Shown: in pieces, positions 52,287 to 60,882 of the stretch | Layout: each line of letters begins with the position of its first letter | How positions within the stretch are numbered: position 1 is the stretch's first letter | Origin: Paraburkholderia metrosideri | GTDB taxonomy: Bacteria > Pseudomonadota > Gammaproteobacteria > Burkholderiales > Burkholderiaceae | DNA: 64,000 nucleotides | Reading direction: 5' to 3' | NCBI RefSeq assembly: GCF_904848625.1 | Contig: NZ_CAJHCP010000001.1 | Coordinates: 558,001-622,000 of the forward strand | The notes under the pieces: model-generated | Database searches by the model: none | Seen by the model: only the letters and a program-made list of their open reading frames with translations | What the model was told of the DNA's origin: nothing | Made by a program: the position numbers and the translations under genes

Positions 52287-52967
52287 TTACTCCTGACAGG
52301 CTGTCATGACTTCATCGTTCGTTTCGACGCTCGATGAAGACTTCGCCCACTCCACAGCCACCGCGTCCAGTTCCGCATGCGCCCGCTCCAGCGCTTCAGT
52401 GCGCGCCTCCGGGTCGGCAAACTGCAGCGGCTGCGCGTCGACGAACGTCGGATCGGCTACGCCAAGAAAACCGAACGCCGCTTTCAACGCAGGCGTGAGC
52501 GCGTCCATCGCCGCATAAGGCGAGCCTGCACGCAGATCCGCGCCCCGGCTGGTGATGAACAGCACCTTCTGACGCCCGAGTTGGCCGGCCGTGTGGCCGT
52601 CGTCGGTGAAAACGTAAGTCAGGTTGGTGCGCGTTACGCTGTCAATGAACGCCTTGAACGCCGACGGCATCGACCAGTTGTACATGGGCATCGCGAAGAC
52701 CAGCGCGTCGGCAGCAAGCAGGCGCTCGCACAGTGCGTCCGACGAAGCCAGCGTGGCCTTCATCGCGTCCGTGCGCTGGTCCGCCGGCGTGTAGGTCGCA
52801 ATCGCAAACGCTTCGGTAACATGCGGCGGGGTATCGACCGTGACATCCAGATAATCGATGTCCAGATCGACATGCTGTTCGCGCAGGCGCTCGAGAAAAT
52901 AGCGGCTCAATGCGCGGGAATTGGATCGCTCGCGCTTCGCGCTAGCGTCGACGTGCATGATCTTCAT
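52287..52967 (-). CDS. azoR: FMN-dependent NADH-azoreductase
   Basis: A 226-residue flavodoxin-like reductase for azo compounds and quinones. The opening HVDASAKRERSNSRALSRYFLERL, the FMN loop FAMPMYNWSMPSAFKAFIDSVTR and the later VLFITSRGADLRAGSPYAAMDAL match AzoR. AAGGAC precedes the ATG. It is co-transcribed with the exported cupin and divergent from the MarR gene, which suggests that both sides answer to the same toxic compounds. Confidence 0.92.
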   Translation of the reverse strand: MKIMHVDASAKRERSNSRALSRYFLERLREQHVDLDIDYLDVTVDTPPHVTEAFAIATYTPADQRTDAMKATLASSDALCERLLAADALVFAMPMYNWSMPSAFKAFIDSVTRTNLTYVFTDDGHTAGQLGRQKVLFITSRGADLRAGSPYAAMDALTPALKAAFGFLGVADPTFVDAQPLQFADPEARTEALERAHAELDAVAVEWAKSSSSVETNDEVMTACQE

Positions 52968-53131
52968 GATTTCGTCCTTCCGGTAGTGACTTGACCTGAC
53001 CGCAGATTAGACGCTCGACTGGCTTTAAGAAATGACCGGTTTTGTCTAATTTCAGGTGACCACTTTGACGGGAGGCTGCAACCGCAGCGCGCTTTGGCGC
53101 GCGCCACAATGCGCTGTTACTGAAACACTGA

Positions 53132-53155
53132 AGTGTCAAAATCAATTTTGACACT
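53132..53155. promoter_or_regulatory. 24-bp perfect dyad upstream of marR-type gene
   Basis: AGTGTCAAAAT (53132-53142) and ATTTTGACACT (53145-53155) are perfect 11-bp inverted arms around CA. It lies between azoR and the MarR gene and touches the next dyad at its last base. It is a strong candidate for a MarR-family operator. Confidence 0.8.
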
Positions 53156-53172
53156 ATCTGACTTTGCAGATA
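53155..53172. promoter_or_regulatory. 18-bp efflux-cluster dyad, copy 1 (marR-type gene)
   Basis: TATCTG-ACTTTG-CAGATA has perfect 6-bp arms and a 6-bp spacer. Near-identical dyads occur before nodT-type (53721) and emrB (56636) genes. Confidence 0.72.
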
Positions 53173-53201
53173 AAGTTCGGCGCATCAATCTGGAGGCTCC
53201 G

Positions 53202-53639
53202 ATGAACCACTACTCGCCGGAAAATTTCACCCTGACGCAGAGCGTGGGGTTCTCGATCACCAAAGCACGCAACCTGTTGATCACCGAGATGGACGCAGCG
53301 CTCAAGGAACTCGGCATCACCAGCCAGCAAATGGGCATTCTGTTGTCACTCGCCCGCGGCCTTGCGACCACGCCGTTCGAATTGTCGCGGCTGCTTGGCA
53401 TCGACACCGGCCTGATGACGCGCATGCTCGACAAGCTGGAAACGAAGGGCTTGCTGGAACGCTCGCGCAGCGTTGAAGACCGCCGCGTCGTCAACCTGAC
53501 GTTGACGACAGAAGGGGAGGCCGTTGCCGCGCACATTCCGGCAATAGCGCCAGTGGTTCTGAACCGGCGCCTGAGAAAATTTACCAAAACCGAATTTGAC
53601 GAATTGCGTCGCCTGCTCAACAAGTTTCTCGCCGATTAG
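53202..53639 (+). CDS. MarR-family regulator of the efflux cluster
   Basis: A 145-residue winged-helix protein. The core SQQMGILLSLARG, the recognition region LSRLLGIDTGLMTRMLDKLETKGLLERSRS and the wing DRRVVNLTLT match MarR/EmrR. TGGAGG just before 53202 decides the start over an upstream in-frame ATG. It lies directly upstream of a NodT-EmrA-EmrB operon, as EmrR does in E. coli, and dyads in front of three genes here suggest that it represses them until a toxic ligand binds. Confidence 0.92.
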   Translation: MNHYSPENFTLTQSVGFSITKARNLLITEMDAALKELGITSQQMGILLSLARGLATTPFELSRLLGIDTGLMTRMLDKLETKGLLERSRSVEDRRVVNLTLTTEGEAVAAHIPAIAPVVLNRRLRKFTKTEFDELRRLLNKFLAD

Positions 53640-53720
53640 GCACGGCCCCATGCGGCACGACGCGAAAGCGTAAAGCAGGGCAATCCGCTGCGACCACGCG
53701 CAGCGATTTTTACACCCAAT

Positions 53721-53738
53721 TATCTGACAGGTCAGAAA
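53721..53738. promoter_or_regulatory. 18-bp efflux-cluster dyad, copy 2 (NodT-type gene)
   Basis: TATCTG-ACAGGT-CAGAAA, with one changed position relative to copy 1 in the right arm, ends directly at the ATG at 53739. It contains the likely ribosome site, so it may act at DNA or RNA level. Confidence 0.65.
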
Positions 53739-55253
53739 ATGAACGAACAGTTAATTCAGCAGACAACCGGGTCGCGGGTCGCAAGGGCCGGTGTGTCGGT
53801 GATCTTCGCGGCCGTACTGTCGGCCTGCGCGAATTACGCCGGTATTTCGAGCGACAAACAGATGGCGCAGCCGCAGACCTACGCGACGCAGCAGAGCATT
53901 GCGCCAGACAACGGCCATTGGCCGGCCGCCGATTGGGCCGATCAGTTCGGCGATGCGCAACTGAAGGCGTTGCTCACGGAAGCGCTGCAGGGCAATCCGT
54001 CGATCGAGCAGGCAAGGGCCCGGGTCGCCGCCGCCGCCGCGTACAGCGACACGGCGAAGGCCAGCACCATGCCGCAGGTTGGCGCGAGCTATTCCTTCAC
54101 GCGACAACAGTATTCGAGTACCGCACTGGTGCCGCCGCCCTATGCCGGTTCATGGCAATCGGAGAACAAAGGCCTGCTCTCCGCTTCGTACGATCTCGAC
54201 CTGTGGGGCAAGAATCGCGAAGCGTTGAAGGCGTCGTTGTCGCAATTGCAGGCCAGTCAGGCGGACGCCGAAGTCGTCAAACTGTCGCTCACGTCGGCCA
54301 CCGCGAGGGCGTATAACCAGCTCGCGCGGCTCTATGCTTTACGCGACATCGCGCAGCAGGAAATCACGCAACGCGAACAGATCGACCGCATCACTGCGCA
54401 GCGCATTGCCAACGGGCTGGACACGCAGGTCGAACGCAAGACCGCGCAGGCCAATCTCGCCACCAGTCGCGCGACTCTGGCGGCCATTGACGGCAGCATT
54501 CTCACCACGCGCTATGAGCTAGCGGCGTTGCTTGGCGCTGGACCTGACCGCGGACTGGCGATCAGCCGGCCCGCGCTGGGTGTCGGCGATGAAGTGCGTC
54601 TGCCGGACAATCTGCCCGCCGATCTGGTGAGCCGCCGTCCCGATCTGGTCGCCGCGAAATGGCGCGTGGATGCGTTGACGCACGACGTGAAAGAGGCGAA
54701 GGCCGAGTTCTATCCGGACATCAACCTGAGCGCGGCGATCGGACTCGACGCGTTTGGCTTCGGCCGGTTTCTGACGGCGGCGAGCCGCACGGCATCGGCG
54801 GGTCCGGCAATCCATCTGCCGATCTTCGACGGTGGCCAGTTGCGTGCGCAGTTGAAGGGCCGTTACGCCGATTTCGATTACGCCGTCGCCACCTACAACC
54901 AGACGCTGATCACCGCGCTGTCCGAAGTCGCGACACAGCTCGCGCAGATCCGCTCGACCGACCAGCAACTCGGCGACGCGCTGGCCGCCCAGGACGCCGC
55001 CAGCAGCGCCGACCAGCTGGCGTTGACGCAGTACAAGGCGGGCCTCGCGAATCAGTTGACCGTTCTGAATGCGGACACGACCGCGCTGGCCGCCGACCAG
55101 CAGGTCGCCAATCTCAGCATGAACCGGCGCGATCAGCAGATCGCGTTAGCGGCGGCGCTTGGCGGCGGCTATGTCGATAGCGACGACGCGGCCCGTTCTG
55201 TTGCGTCAGTGAAATCAAAACAATCCATTCAACCCGTCGTCGCCGCGCGCTGA
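53739..55253 (+). CDS. NodT-family outer-membrane efflux lipoprotein
   Basis: A 504-residue TolC-like channel. A lipoprotein signal ends with LSAC (Cys near residue 31). Two outer-membrane efflux repeats follow, with the conserved WADQFGDAQLKALLTEALQGNPSIEQARARV at the start and SRRPDLVAAKWRVDALTHDVKEAKAEFYPDINL midway. It forms the exit duct for the EmrA-EmrB pump encoded next. EmrA starts 43 bp downstream. Confidence 0.93.
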   Translation: MNEQLIQQTTGSRVARAGVSVIFAAVLSACANYAGISSDKQMAQPQTYATQQSIAPDNGHWPAADWADQFGDAQLKALLTEALQGNPSIEQARARVAAAAAYSDTAKASTMPQVGASYSFTRQQYSSTALVPPPYAGSWQSENKGLLSASYDLDLWGKNREALKASLSQLQASQADAEVVKLSLTSATARAYNQLARLYALRDIAQQEITQREQIDRITAQRIANGLDTQVERKTAQANLATSRATLAAIDGSILTTRYELAALLGAGPDRGLAISRPALGVGDEVRLPDNLPADLVSRRPDLVAAKWRVDALTHDVKEAKAEFYPDINLSAAIGLDAFGFGRFLTAASRTASAGPAIHLPIFDGGQLRAQLKGRYADFDYAVATYNQTLITALSEVATQLAQIRSTDQQLGDALAAQDAASSADQLALTQYKAGLANQLTVLNADTTALAADQQVANLSMNRRDQQIALAAALGGGYVDSDDAARSVASVKSKQSIQPVVAAR

Positions 55254-55296
55254 CACGCAATCGCGACACTTTCCTATCCTGTCAGGAGCTACAAAA

Positions 55297-56562
55297 ATGA
55301 GCGATACGATCGATGCCATCCGCGCGAAGGAACCGGCGGACCAGGCCCATCAAGCAGACCCTCAGACGGCCGATGAAGCGCAGCCGTCCACCAAACGCAA
55401 ATTGCTGCTCGGCCTGCTCGCTGCGGGCGTCGTGCTGGCGGGCGCGGGTTATGGCGCGTACTACTTCACGGTGGCCCGCTTTTACCAGTCCACCGACGAC
55501 GCGTACGTCAGCGGCAATCTCGTTCAACTGACGCCGCAAGTGACCGGCACGGTCGTCGCGGTGAATGCCGATGACACGCAGATCGTCAAGCAGGGCGCGC
55601 CGGTCGTCACACTCGATAACGCCGACGCGAAAATCGCGCTGTCGAACGCGGAAGCGACACTCGGCCAGACAGTGCGCCAGGTCAGCGGTCTCTACGTGAA
55701 CAACGATTTCTACGCGGCGACAGTCGCGCAACGTCAATCCGATCTCACGCGCGCCAACGACGACCTCAAGCGCCGTCAGGCGGTGGCCGATACCGGCGCA
55801 GTGTCCGGTGAAGATATCGCCCATGCCCGCGACGCGGTCAGCGCCGCGCAGGCCGCGCTCGACGCCGCTCGCCAGCAGGCCGAAGCCAATCACGCGCTGA
55901 CCGACCGCACGTCGATCGAACAGCATCCGAACGTGCAGGCTGCTGCGTCTAAAGTGCGTGACGCCTACCTGAATTACGCCCGCAACACGTTGCCCGCGCC
56001 GGTGACCGGCTACGTCGCGCGACGTTCGGTGCAGGTCGGTCAGCGCGTCGCGCCCGGCACGCCGCTGATGGCGATCGTGCCGCTCAACGGCGTGTGGGTC
56101 GACGCCAACTTCAAGGAAGGCCAACTCAGGCACATGCGTATCGGTCAACCCGTCACGCTTTCCGCGGACGTGTATGGGTCGGGCGTCAAGTATCACGGGC
56201 GGGTGGTGGGCTTTTCAGCGGGAACGGGCTCCGCATTCGCGGTGCTGCCCGCGCAGAACGCGACCGGCAACTGGATCAAGGTCGTGCAACGGTTGCCCGC
56301 GCGGATCGAACTCGATCAGCGCGAACTGGACGCGCATCCGTTGCGGATTGGCCTGTCGATGCAGGTCGATGTCGACACGCACGAAGAGTCGGGCGCACAA
56401 CTCGGCGCAGCGGTCAATACGTCGTACCGCACCGATGTATTCGCGCAGTACGGCGACGAGGCGGACGCGGAGATCGCTCGAATCATCGAGCAGAACATGC
56501 CGGCAAAGCGCCAGGCGTTAGCGGGCACGGCATCGAAAAACACGGTACGTAAAGCAGGTTAG
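55297..56562 (+). CDS. emrA: EmrA-like membrane fusion protein
   Basis: A 421-residue periplasmic adaptor of the HlyD family. One N-terminal membrane segment (LLLGLLAAGVVLAGAGYGAYYF) is followed by the lipoyl/barrel domain with TDDAYVSGNLVQLTPQVTGTVVAVNADD. A coiled-coil hairpin (about 120-215) and the C-terminal barrel with VWVDANFKEGQLRHMRIGQPV follow. It links EmrB to the NodT channel. CAGGAG precedes the ATG. Confidence 0.93.
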   Translation: MSDTIDAIRAKEPADQAHQADPQTADEAQPSTKRKLLLGLLAAGVVLAGAGYGAYYFTVARFYQSTDDAYVSGNLVQLTPQVTGTVVAVNADDTQIVKQGAPVVTLDNADAKIALSNAEATLGQTVRQVSGLYVNNDFYAATVAQRQSDLTRANDDLKRRQAVADTGAVSGEDIAHARDAVSAAQAALDAARQQAEANHALTDRTSIEQHPNVQAAASKVRDAYLNYARNTLPAPVTGYVARRSVQVGQRVAPGTPLMAIVPLNGVWVDANFKEGQLRHMRIGQPVTLSADVYGSGVKYHGRVVGFSAGTGSAFAVLPAQNATGNWIKVVQRLPARIELDQRELDAHPLRIGLSMQVDVDTHEESGAQLGAAVNTSYRTDVFAQYGDEADAEIARIIEQNMPAKRQALAGTASKNTVRKAG

Positions 56563-56635
56563 TGGCCCCGCAGGCGGTTTCAAGCGCACATGAAGCAGAA
56601 ATCGCAGTTATACGGGGCCATGTTTTTTGCCCATT

Positions 56636-56653
56636 TAACTGATACGTCAGATA
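56636..56653. promoter_or_regulatory. 18-bp efflux-cluster dyad, copy 3 (emrB)
   Basis: TAACTG-ATACGT-CAGATA keeps the spacer length and one perfect arm of copies 1 and 2. It lies 27 bp before the emrB start, in a 118-bp gap, which suggests an internal regulated promoter. Confidence 0.62.
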
Positions 56654-56680
56654 GTTTTATCTTTGTCGACAGGTGATGAA

Positions 56681-58243
56681 ATGAATGGATCGAGCAACGC
56701 ATCCACGCTGCCGCCCTTGACCGGCGGCAAGCTCGTGCTCGCAACCGTGGCCGTGGCGCTGGCCACCTTTATGAACGTGCTGGATTCGTCGATTGCGAAC
56801 GTCGCGATCCCGACGATTGCGGGCAACCTGGGCGTGTCGGTGGACGAGGGCACCTGGGTGATTACGCTATTCGCCGCGGCCAATGCCATCGCGATTCCGT
56901 TGACCGGATGGCTCACGCAACGCGTCGGGCAGATCAAGCTGTTCGTCTGGGCGATCCTGTTATTCGTGCTGTCGTCGTGGCTGTGCGGCATTGCGCCGAC
57001 TCTGCCGATCCTGCTCGGCGCGCGAATCCTGCAAGGCGCGGTGGCCGGTCCGCTGATTCCGCTGTCGCAAGCGATCCTGCTCGGTTCGTATCCGAAGGAA
57101 AAAAGCTCGCATGCGCTGGCGTTATGGGCGATGACCGCGACTGTCGGCCCGATCGCCGGCCCGGCACTGGGCGGCTGGATCACCGACAGCTACTCGTGGT
57201 CGTGGATTTTCTACATCAACATTCCCGTGGGACTGTTTGCCGCGAGTGTGACGTGGATTATCTACCGTCACCGCGAAACGCCGACCAAACGCTTGCCGAT
57301 CGACAAAATAGGGCTGCTCTCGCTGATCGCATGGGTCGGCTCGCTGCAGATCATGCTCGACAAGGGCAAGGATCTCGACTGGTTCAACTCGCCGGTGATC
57401 GTCGCTTTGACCGTGTTCGCCGCGATCAGCTTCGTGTTCTTCGTGATCTGGGAGCTGACCGAAAAGAACCCGATCGTCGATTTGAAATTGTTCGGAAGAC
57501 GAAACTTTCTCGGCGGCACGATTGCGATTTCAGTGGCCTATGCGGTGTTTTTCTCCAATCTCGTGTTGTTGCCACAATGGATGCAGGAGTACCTGAACTA
57601 CCGTTCCGTCGATGCGGGTCTCGCCACCGCGCCGCTCGGCATCTTCGCGGTGATTCTCGCGCCGGTGATGGCGAAAATCATGCCGAAGTCGGACGCGCGG
57701 GTGCTGGCGACGTTGGCGTTCCTGGGTTTTGCAGGCGTGTTCTTCATGCGCTCGCACTACACCACTGGCGTGGATACGTGGACGCTCGTGTTGCCGACCT
57801 TGCTGCAAGGCGTGCCGACCGCACTGTTCTTTGTGCCGCTCACCGCGATCATTCTGTCGGGTCTTCCGGCCGCCAAAATTCCGGCGGCGGCGGGGCTGTC
57901 GAATTTCGCGCGCGTGTTTGCCGGCGCGGTGGGGACATCGCTGGCAGCGACAGGCTGGAACGATCGGACGATCCTGCATCACGCGCAACTGGCTGAGCAA
58001 ACCAGCGTCAACAATCCAACTTTCGTTGGCGCGCTGGATTCGCTGCAACACTCGTTAGGCGGCAGTGCATCGCAGGCGATGGCGTTCTTCGAGCAATCAA
58101 TGAACGCGCAGGCGGCCATGCTTGGTCTGAACGATATTTTCTGGCTCTCGTCGGTGATCTTCGTGCTGATCATTCCGCTGATCTGGGTGACGAAGCCCGA
58201 TCAGTCGAGCTCAGCTGCGGCTGCGGGCGCAGGTGGGCATTGA
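56681..58243 (+). CDS. emrB: EmrB-like drug efflux MFS transporter (14 TM, DHA2)
   Basis: A 520-residue inner-membrane proton antiporter. The DHA2 motifs are visible: FMNVLDSSIANVAIPTIAGNLG in TM1, WVITLFAAANAIAIPLTGWLTQRVG around motif A, and a GPALGGWITDSYSWSWIFYINIPVG segment in TM5. It expels hydrophobic toxic compounds together with EmrA and the NodT channel. AGGTGA before the ATG at 56681 decides the start over an upstream TTG. Confidence 0.93.
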   Translation: MNGSSNASTLPPLTGGKLVLATVAVALATFMNVLDSSIANVAIPTIAGNLGVSVDEGTWVITLFAAANAIAIPLTGWLTQRVGQIKLFVWAILLFVLSSWLCGIAPTLPILLGARILQGAVAGPLIPLSQAILLGSYPKEKSSHALALWAMTATVGPIAGPALGGWITDSYSWSWIFYINIPVGLFAASVTWIIYRHRETPTKRLPIDKIGLLSLIAWVGSLQIMLDKGKDLDWFNSPVIVALTVFAAISFVFFVIWELTEKNPIVDLKLFGRRNFLGGTIAISVAYAVFFSNLVLLPQWMQEYLNYRSVDAGLATAPLGIFAVILAPVMAKIMPKSDARVLATLAFLGFAGVFFMRSHYTTGVDTWTLVLPTLLQGVPTALFFVPLTAIILSGLPAAKIPAAAGLSNFARVFAGAVGTSLAATGWNDRTILHHAQLAEQTSVNNPTFVGALDSLQHSLGGSASQAMAFFEQSMNAQAAMLGLNDIFWLSSVIFVLIIPLIWVTKPDQSSSAAAAGAGGH

Positions 58244-58271
58244 GTGTGAGCGAACCGCAGCCAAAGCGGGA

Positions 58272-59351
58272 TCATGGCTTCTGACCGGACGGGCGCCTCA
58301 CAAACGGACCGCCCGATAAATCGATCGACGCCCGCCCTTGCGCGTCTGCTTTGACGCGCGAGCGTGAGCGGCGGCCAAGGTGAGGGTGAGGGCGCCCGAG
58401 CGTTGTGTCGGCCCGCGCCGCTTCCAGCCGCAGCGCCAACGTGTCGACACGTTGGCGAAGCAGTTCGCTCGCAGCAAGACGCTCGGCCAGCAGCGCGTCT
58501 TTTTCGGCAGACAGTGCGTCGATCTCCGAACATCGTGCCGCCGATGCCGCCAGTTCGGCCTTCGCGGTAGCCAGCGCGTCCCGCAAAGCATCGCGCTCGG
58601 ACCGATGCTCGGCCTCGACCAACGTCGTCCGTTCATTGATGGCCTGCCATTCCTTGCGCACGCGGGCCGCCGCCGCCCGTTCGCTTTCAATCTCGAGCAG
58701 CGCCCGCTTTTCAGCCGCCGCGAGCCGCTGCTCGTTCTGATCGTGCGATTGACGCAGCTTGGCCAGTTCCTCGGCGAAGTCGCGCCTTGCATCGGCCAGC
58801 GCCACGGCGCCCGCCGCAATTTCTTCCTTCGATAACGCGAGTTGCTTCGTCAGCATGTCGTTAGCGGTTTGAAGCTCGACCAGGCGCGCCTCGAGCGCAC
58901 CGATCTGCTGTCCCAGCGCGACGGCGGTGTCCGCCGCCTGTTCGGCTTTCCGGGATGCTTCGGTGCGTTGCAATTCTGCGTTCGACGCACGTTCACGCGC
59001 CGCGGCCAGTTCAGCTTGGGCATCCTGCCTGAACACCTCCAGACCGGCGTTCGCGGCATCGCTCGACAAGCGCCACAGATTGGCCGCCAGCTCGCCAGCC
59101 GCCGCCGCGACTTCGGCCGGCAAATCTGGACGACCGACATCGACCCGGGTTTTCTCCCGAACCTCGACCCAGAAATCCCGCAGCGCCTTGGCCGGCGCGC
59201 TCATGCTGCCTTTACGCACGAGCTGGTACAGGCGGTTGGCCGTCGGCGTTTCGCCGTACCGGAAGAACATCAGCGCACAAACCTCCCTATATAGCGCCTG
59301 CGTGTCGGAAACGCGTTCTCGGACCATTTCGATGTCGGATTCAAGTGTCAT
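58272..59351 (-). CDS. KfrA-like DNA-binding coiled-coil protein
   Basis: A 359-residue protein with an N-terminal KfrA-type DNA-binding domain (about 1-110: TPTANRLYQLVRKGSMSAPAKALRDFW). A long Ala/Glu/Arg-rich coiled coil follows (about 110-310) and a basic tail. KfrA proteins were described on plasmids, where they bind DNA and form filaments that help partition; chromosomal relatives also exist. I chose the ATG at 59351; an ATG at 59396 is the longer option. It is divergent from a tyrosine recombinase, with a 32-bp dyad between them. Confidence 0.86.
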   Translation of the reverse strand: MTLESDIEMVRERVSDTQALYREVCALMFFRYGETPTANRLYQLVRKGSMSAPAKALRDFWVEVREKTRVDVGRPDLPAEVAAAAGELAANLWRLSSDAANAGLEVFRQDAQAELAAARERASNAELQRTEASRKAEQAADTAVALGQQIGALEARLVELQTANDMLTKQLALSKEEIAAGAVALADARRDFAEELAKLRQSHDQNEQRLAAAEKRALLEIESERAAAARVRKEWQAINERTTLVEAEHRSERDALRDALATAKAELAASAARCSEIDALSAEKDALLAERLAASELLRQRVDTLALRLEAARADTTLGRPHPHLGRRSRSRVKADAQGRASIDLSGGPFVRRPSGQKP

Positions 59352-59431
59352 GGCGGGATGGTGTGGAGACGTAGCGAAGATATGTTGATAATACAACGTA
59401 TTTTATAAAATTCGCTACTTTCCCCATGTTG

Positions 59432-59463
59432 ATACACGACATTAGTACTATAATGTCGTGTAT
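59432..59463. promoter_or_regulatory. Dyad with 13-bp arms between KfrA-like and integrase genes
   Basis: ATACACGACATTA (59432-59444) and TAATGTCGTGTAT (59451-59463) are perfect inverted arms around GTACTA. The 176-bp divergent region is AT-rich compared with its surroundings and holds a second small dyad AATAC-AAC-GTATT near 59386-59398. The large dyad could be the KfrA-like protein's operator or a recombinase core site. Confidence 0.8.
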
Positions 59464-59527
59464 TGTATGTTGTGGTCTAATCTGACACTTCCACCGCATT
59501 TCCCCAGCCATCTGGAGCCTTCAAACC

Positions 59528-60748
59528 GTGTCCAATGCCCAGCTCGCCACCGTGCAGCCCGTCGAAACGCTCGCCGTGCCCGAAAGTCTCGACGGCCGCG
59601 ACGGCACCAATCGCGGCGCGATCGAAACCTCGCAGCTCTCGGCCCGCAACGATCTGGACGCGGTCCGCGCGTGGCTGTCGAATTACGCGGATACCAAAAC
59701 CACGCTCGACAACTACCGCAAGGAAGCCGAGCGATTGTTGCTGTGGGCGGTCGTGCAACTCGGCAAGCCGCTGTCGTCGCTCACGCATGAAGACCTGCTG
59801 GTGTTCAAGACCTTTCTGACCGACCCGCAGCCGGCCAGCCGCTGGGTGTCGGCCAACGGCGGCAAGTATCCGCGCAGCGACGAACGCTGGCGCCCGTTCA
59901 ACGGGCCGCTGTCGCCAGCCAGCCAGCGCCAGGCGCTGATCATCCTCAACGCGATGTTCACGTGGCTGGTCAGCGCCGGGTATCTGCGTGGCAATCCCAT
60001 GGCGCTGTTGCGGCAACGGGCCAAGCGCTCCGCACCGCGCGTCACCCGCTATTTATCGACATCGCTGTGGGATGAGGTCAAGTTGTTCGTCGAACAACTG
60101 CCGCAAGACACCGACGCGCAACGCGCATACTACGCGCGCTGCCGCTGGCTGACCACGCTGTTCTATCTGCAAGGCATGCGAATCTCGGAAGTGGCCGGCG
60201 GCCAGATGGGCAGTTTTTTCAGGCGGCTCGGTACCGACGGCAAAGATCAATGGTGGCTGGAAACGCTGGGCAAAGGCGACAAGGAACGGATCGTTCCGGT
60301 ATCCGTCGAGCTGATTCAGGAACTGCGCGGCTATCGTCTGGCGAACGGCCTCGCTGCCCTGCCCGTGCGGTCCGAGGAAATCCCGCTCGTGATTCCGTTC
60401 AAGGGCAGAAATCGCTGCCTGTCACGTTCCGCGATTCACGATGCGATCAAGGGCATTTTCAGCGGCGCGGCACTCTGGTTGCGCACCAAGGGTTCGGAAT
60501 TCGCCGACCGCGCCGACGAACTCGAACGGGCCTCGGCGCACTGGCTTCGCCACACCGCAGGTTCCCATCAGGCGGACGGCGGCGTCGATCTGCGCACGAT
60601 CCGCGACAACCTCGGGCACGTGTCGCTGAACACGACCAGCCTGTACCTGCACACGGAAGACGATGCACGGCACACCGAGACCGTCAAACGTCACCGGATG
60701 AACTGGGGCGCCCCTGACACCACAGACGACACGACGGGCGACGTATAG
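59528..60748 (+). CDS. Tyrosine recombinase (phage-integrase family)
   Basis: A 406-residue site-specific recombinase. A SAM-like core-binding domain (about 40-165) is followed by the catalytic domain with Arg218 (GMRISE), a Lys in GKGDKER, His338-x2-Arg341 (HWLRHT), LGHVSL and the nucleophile Tyr373 (SLYLHTED), so it looks intact. The GTG at 59528 is the start. No phage or transposon genes, tRNA or attachment repeats are nearby, and its composition matches its neighbours. It is therefore not an obvious island integrase. The divergent KfrA-like gene suggests a fixed two-gene module. Confidence 0.92.
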   Translation: MSNAQLATVQPVETLAVPESLDGRDGTNRGAIETSQLSARNDLDAVRAWLSNYADTKTTLDNYRKEAERLLLWAVVQLGKPLSSLTHEDLLVFKTFLTDPQPASRWVSANGGKYPRSDERWRPFNGPLSPASQRQALIILNAMFTWLVSAGYLRGNPMALLRQRAKRSAPRVTRYLSTSLWDEVKLFVEQLPQDTDAQRAYYARCRWLTTLFYLQGMRISEVAGGQMGSFFRRLGTDGKDQWWLETLGKGDKERIVPVSVELIQELRGYRLANGLAALPVRSEEIPLVIPFKGRNRCLSRSAIHDAIKGIFSGAALWLRTKGSEFADRADELERASAHWLRHTAGSHQADGGVDLRTIRDNLGHVSLNTTSLYLHTEDDARHTETVKRHRMNWGAPDTTDDTTGDV

Positions 60749-60882
60749 CGCACGCAACACCACGTAATAGCCCGTAATTTTTACGATTGGCCAGAACGCA
60801 AGCGTTGCTATCAAGAACCCCGATCCGTGTCCGTTATTAGTAAGTCGCTCGACAAAAAATAATCAGACACACGGGAAATAAA

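Noticed and set aside
59432..60748. A genomic island or prophage around the integrase
   Set aside because: No tRNA, direct att repeats, phage or transposon genes, and codon use and GC match the neighbours. I keep it as a two-gene module.
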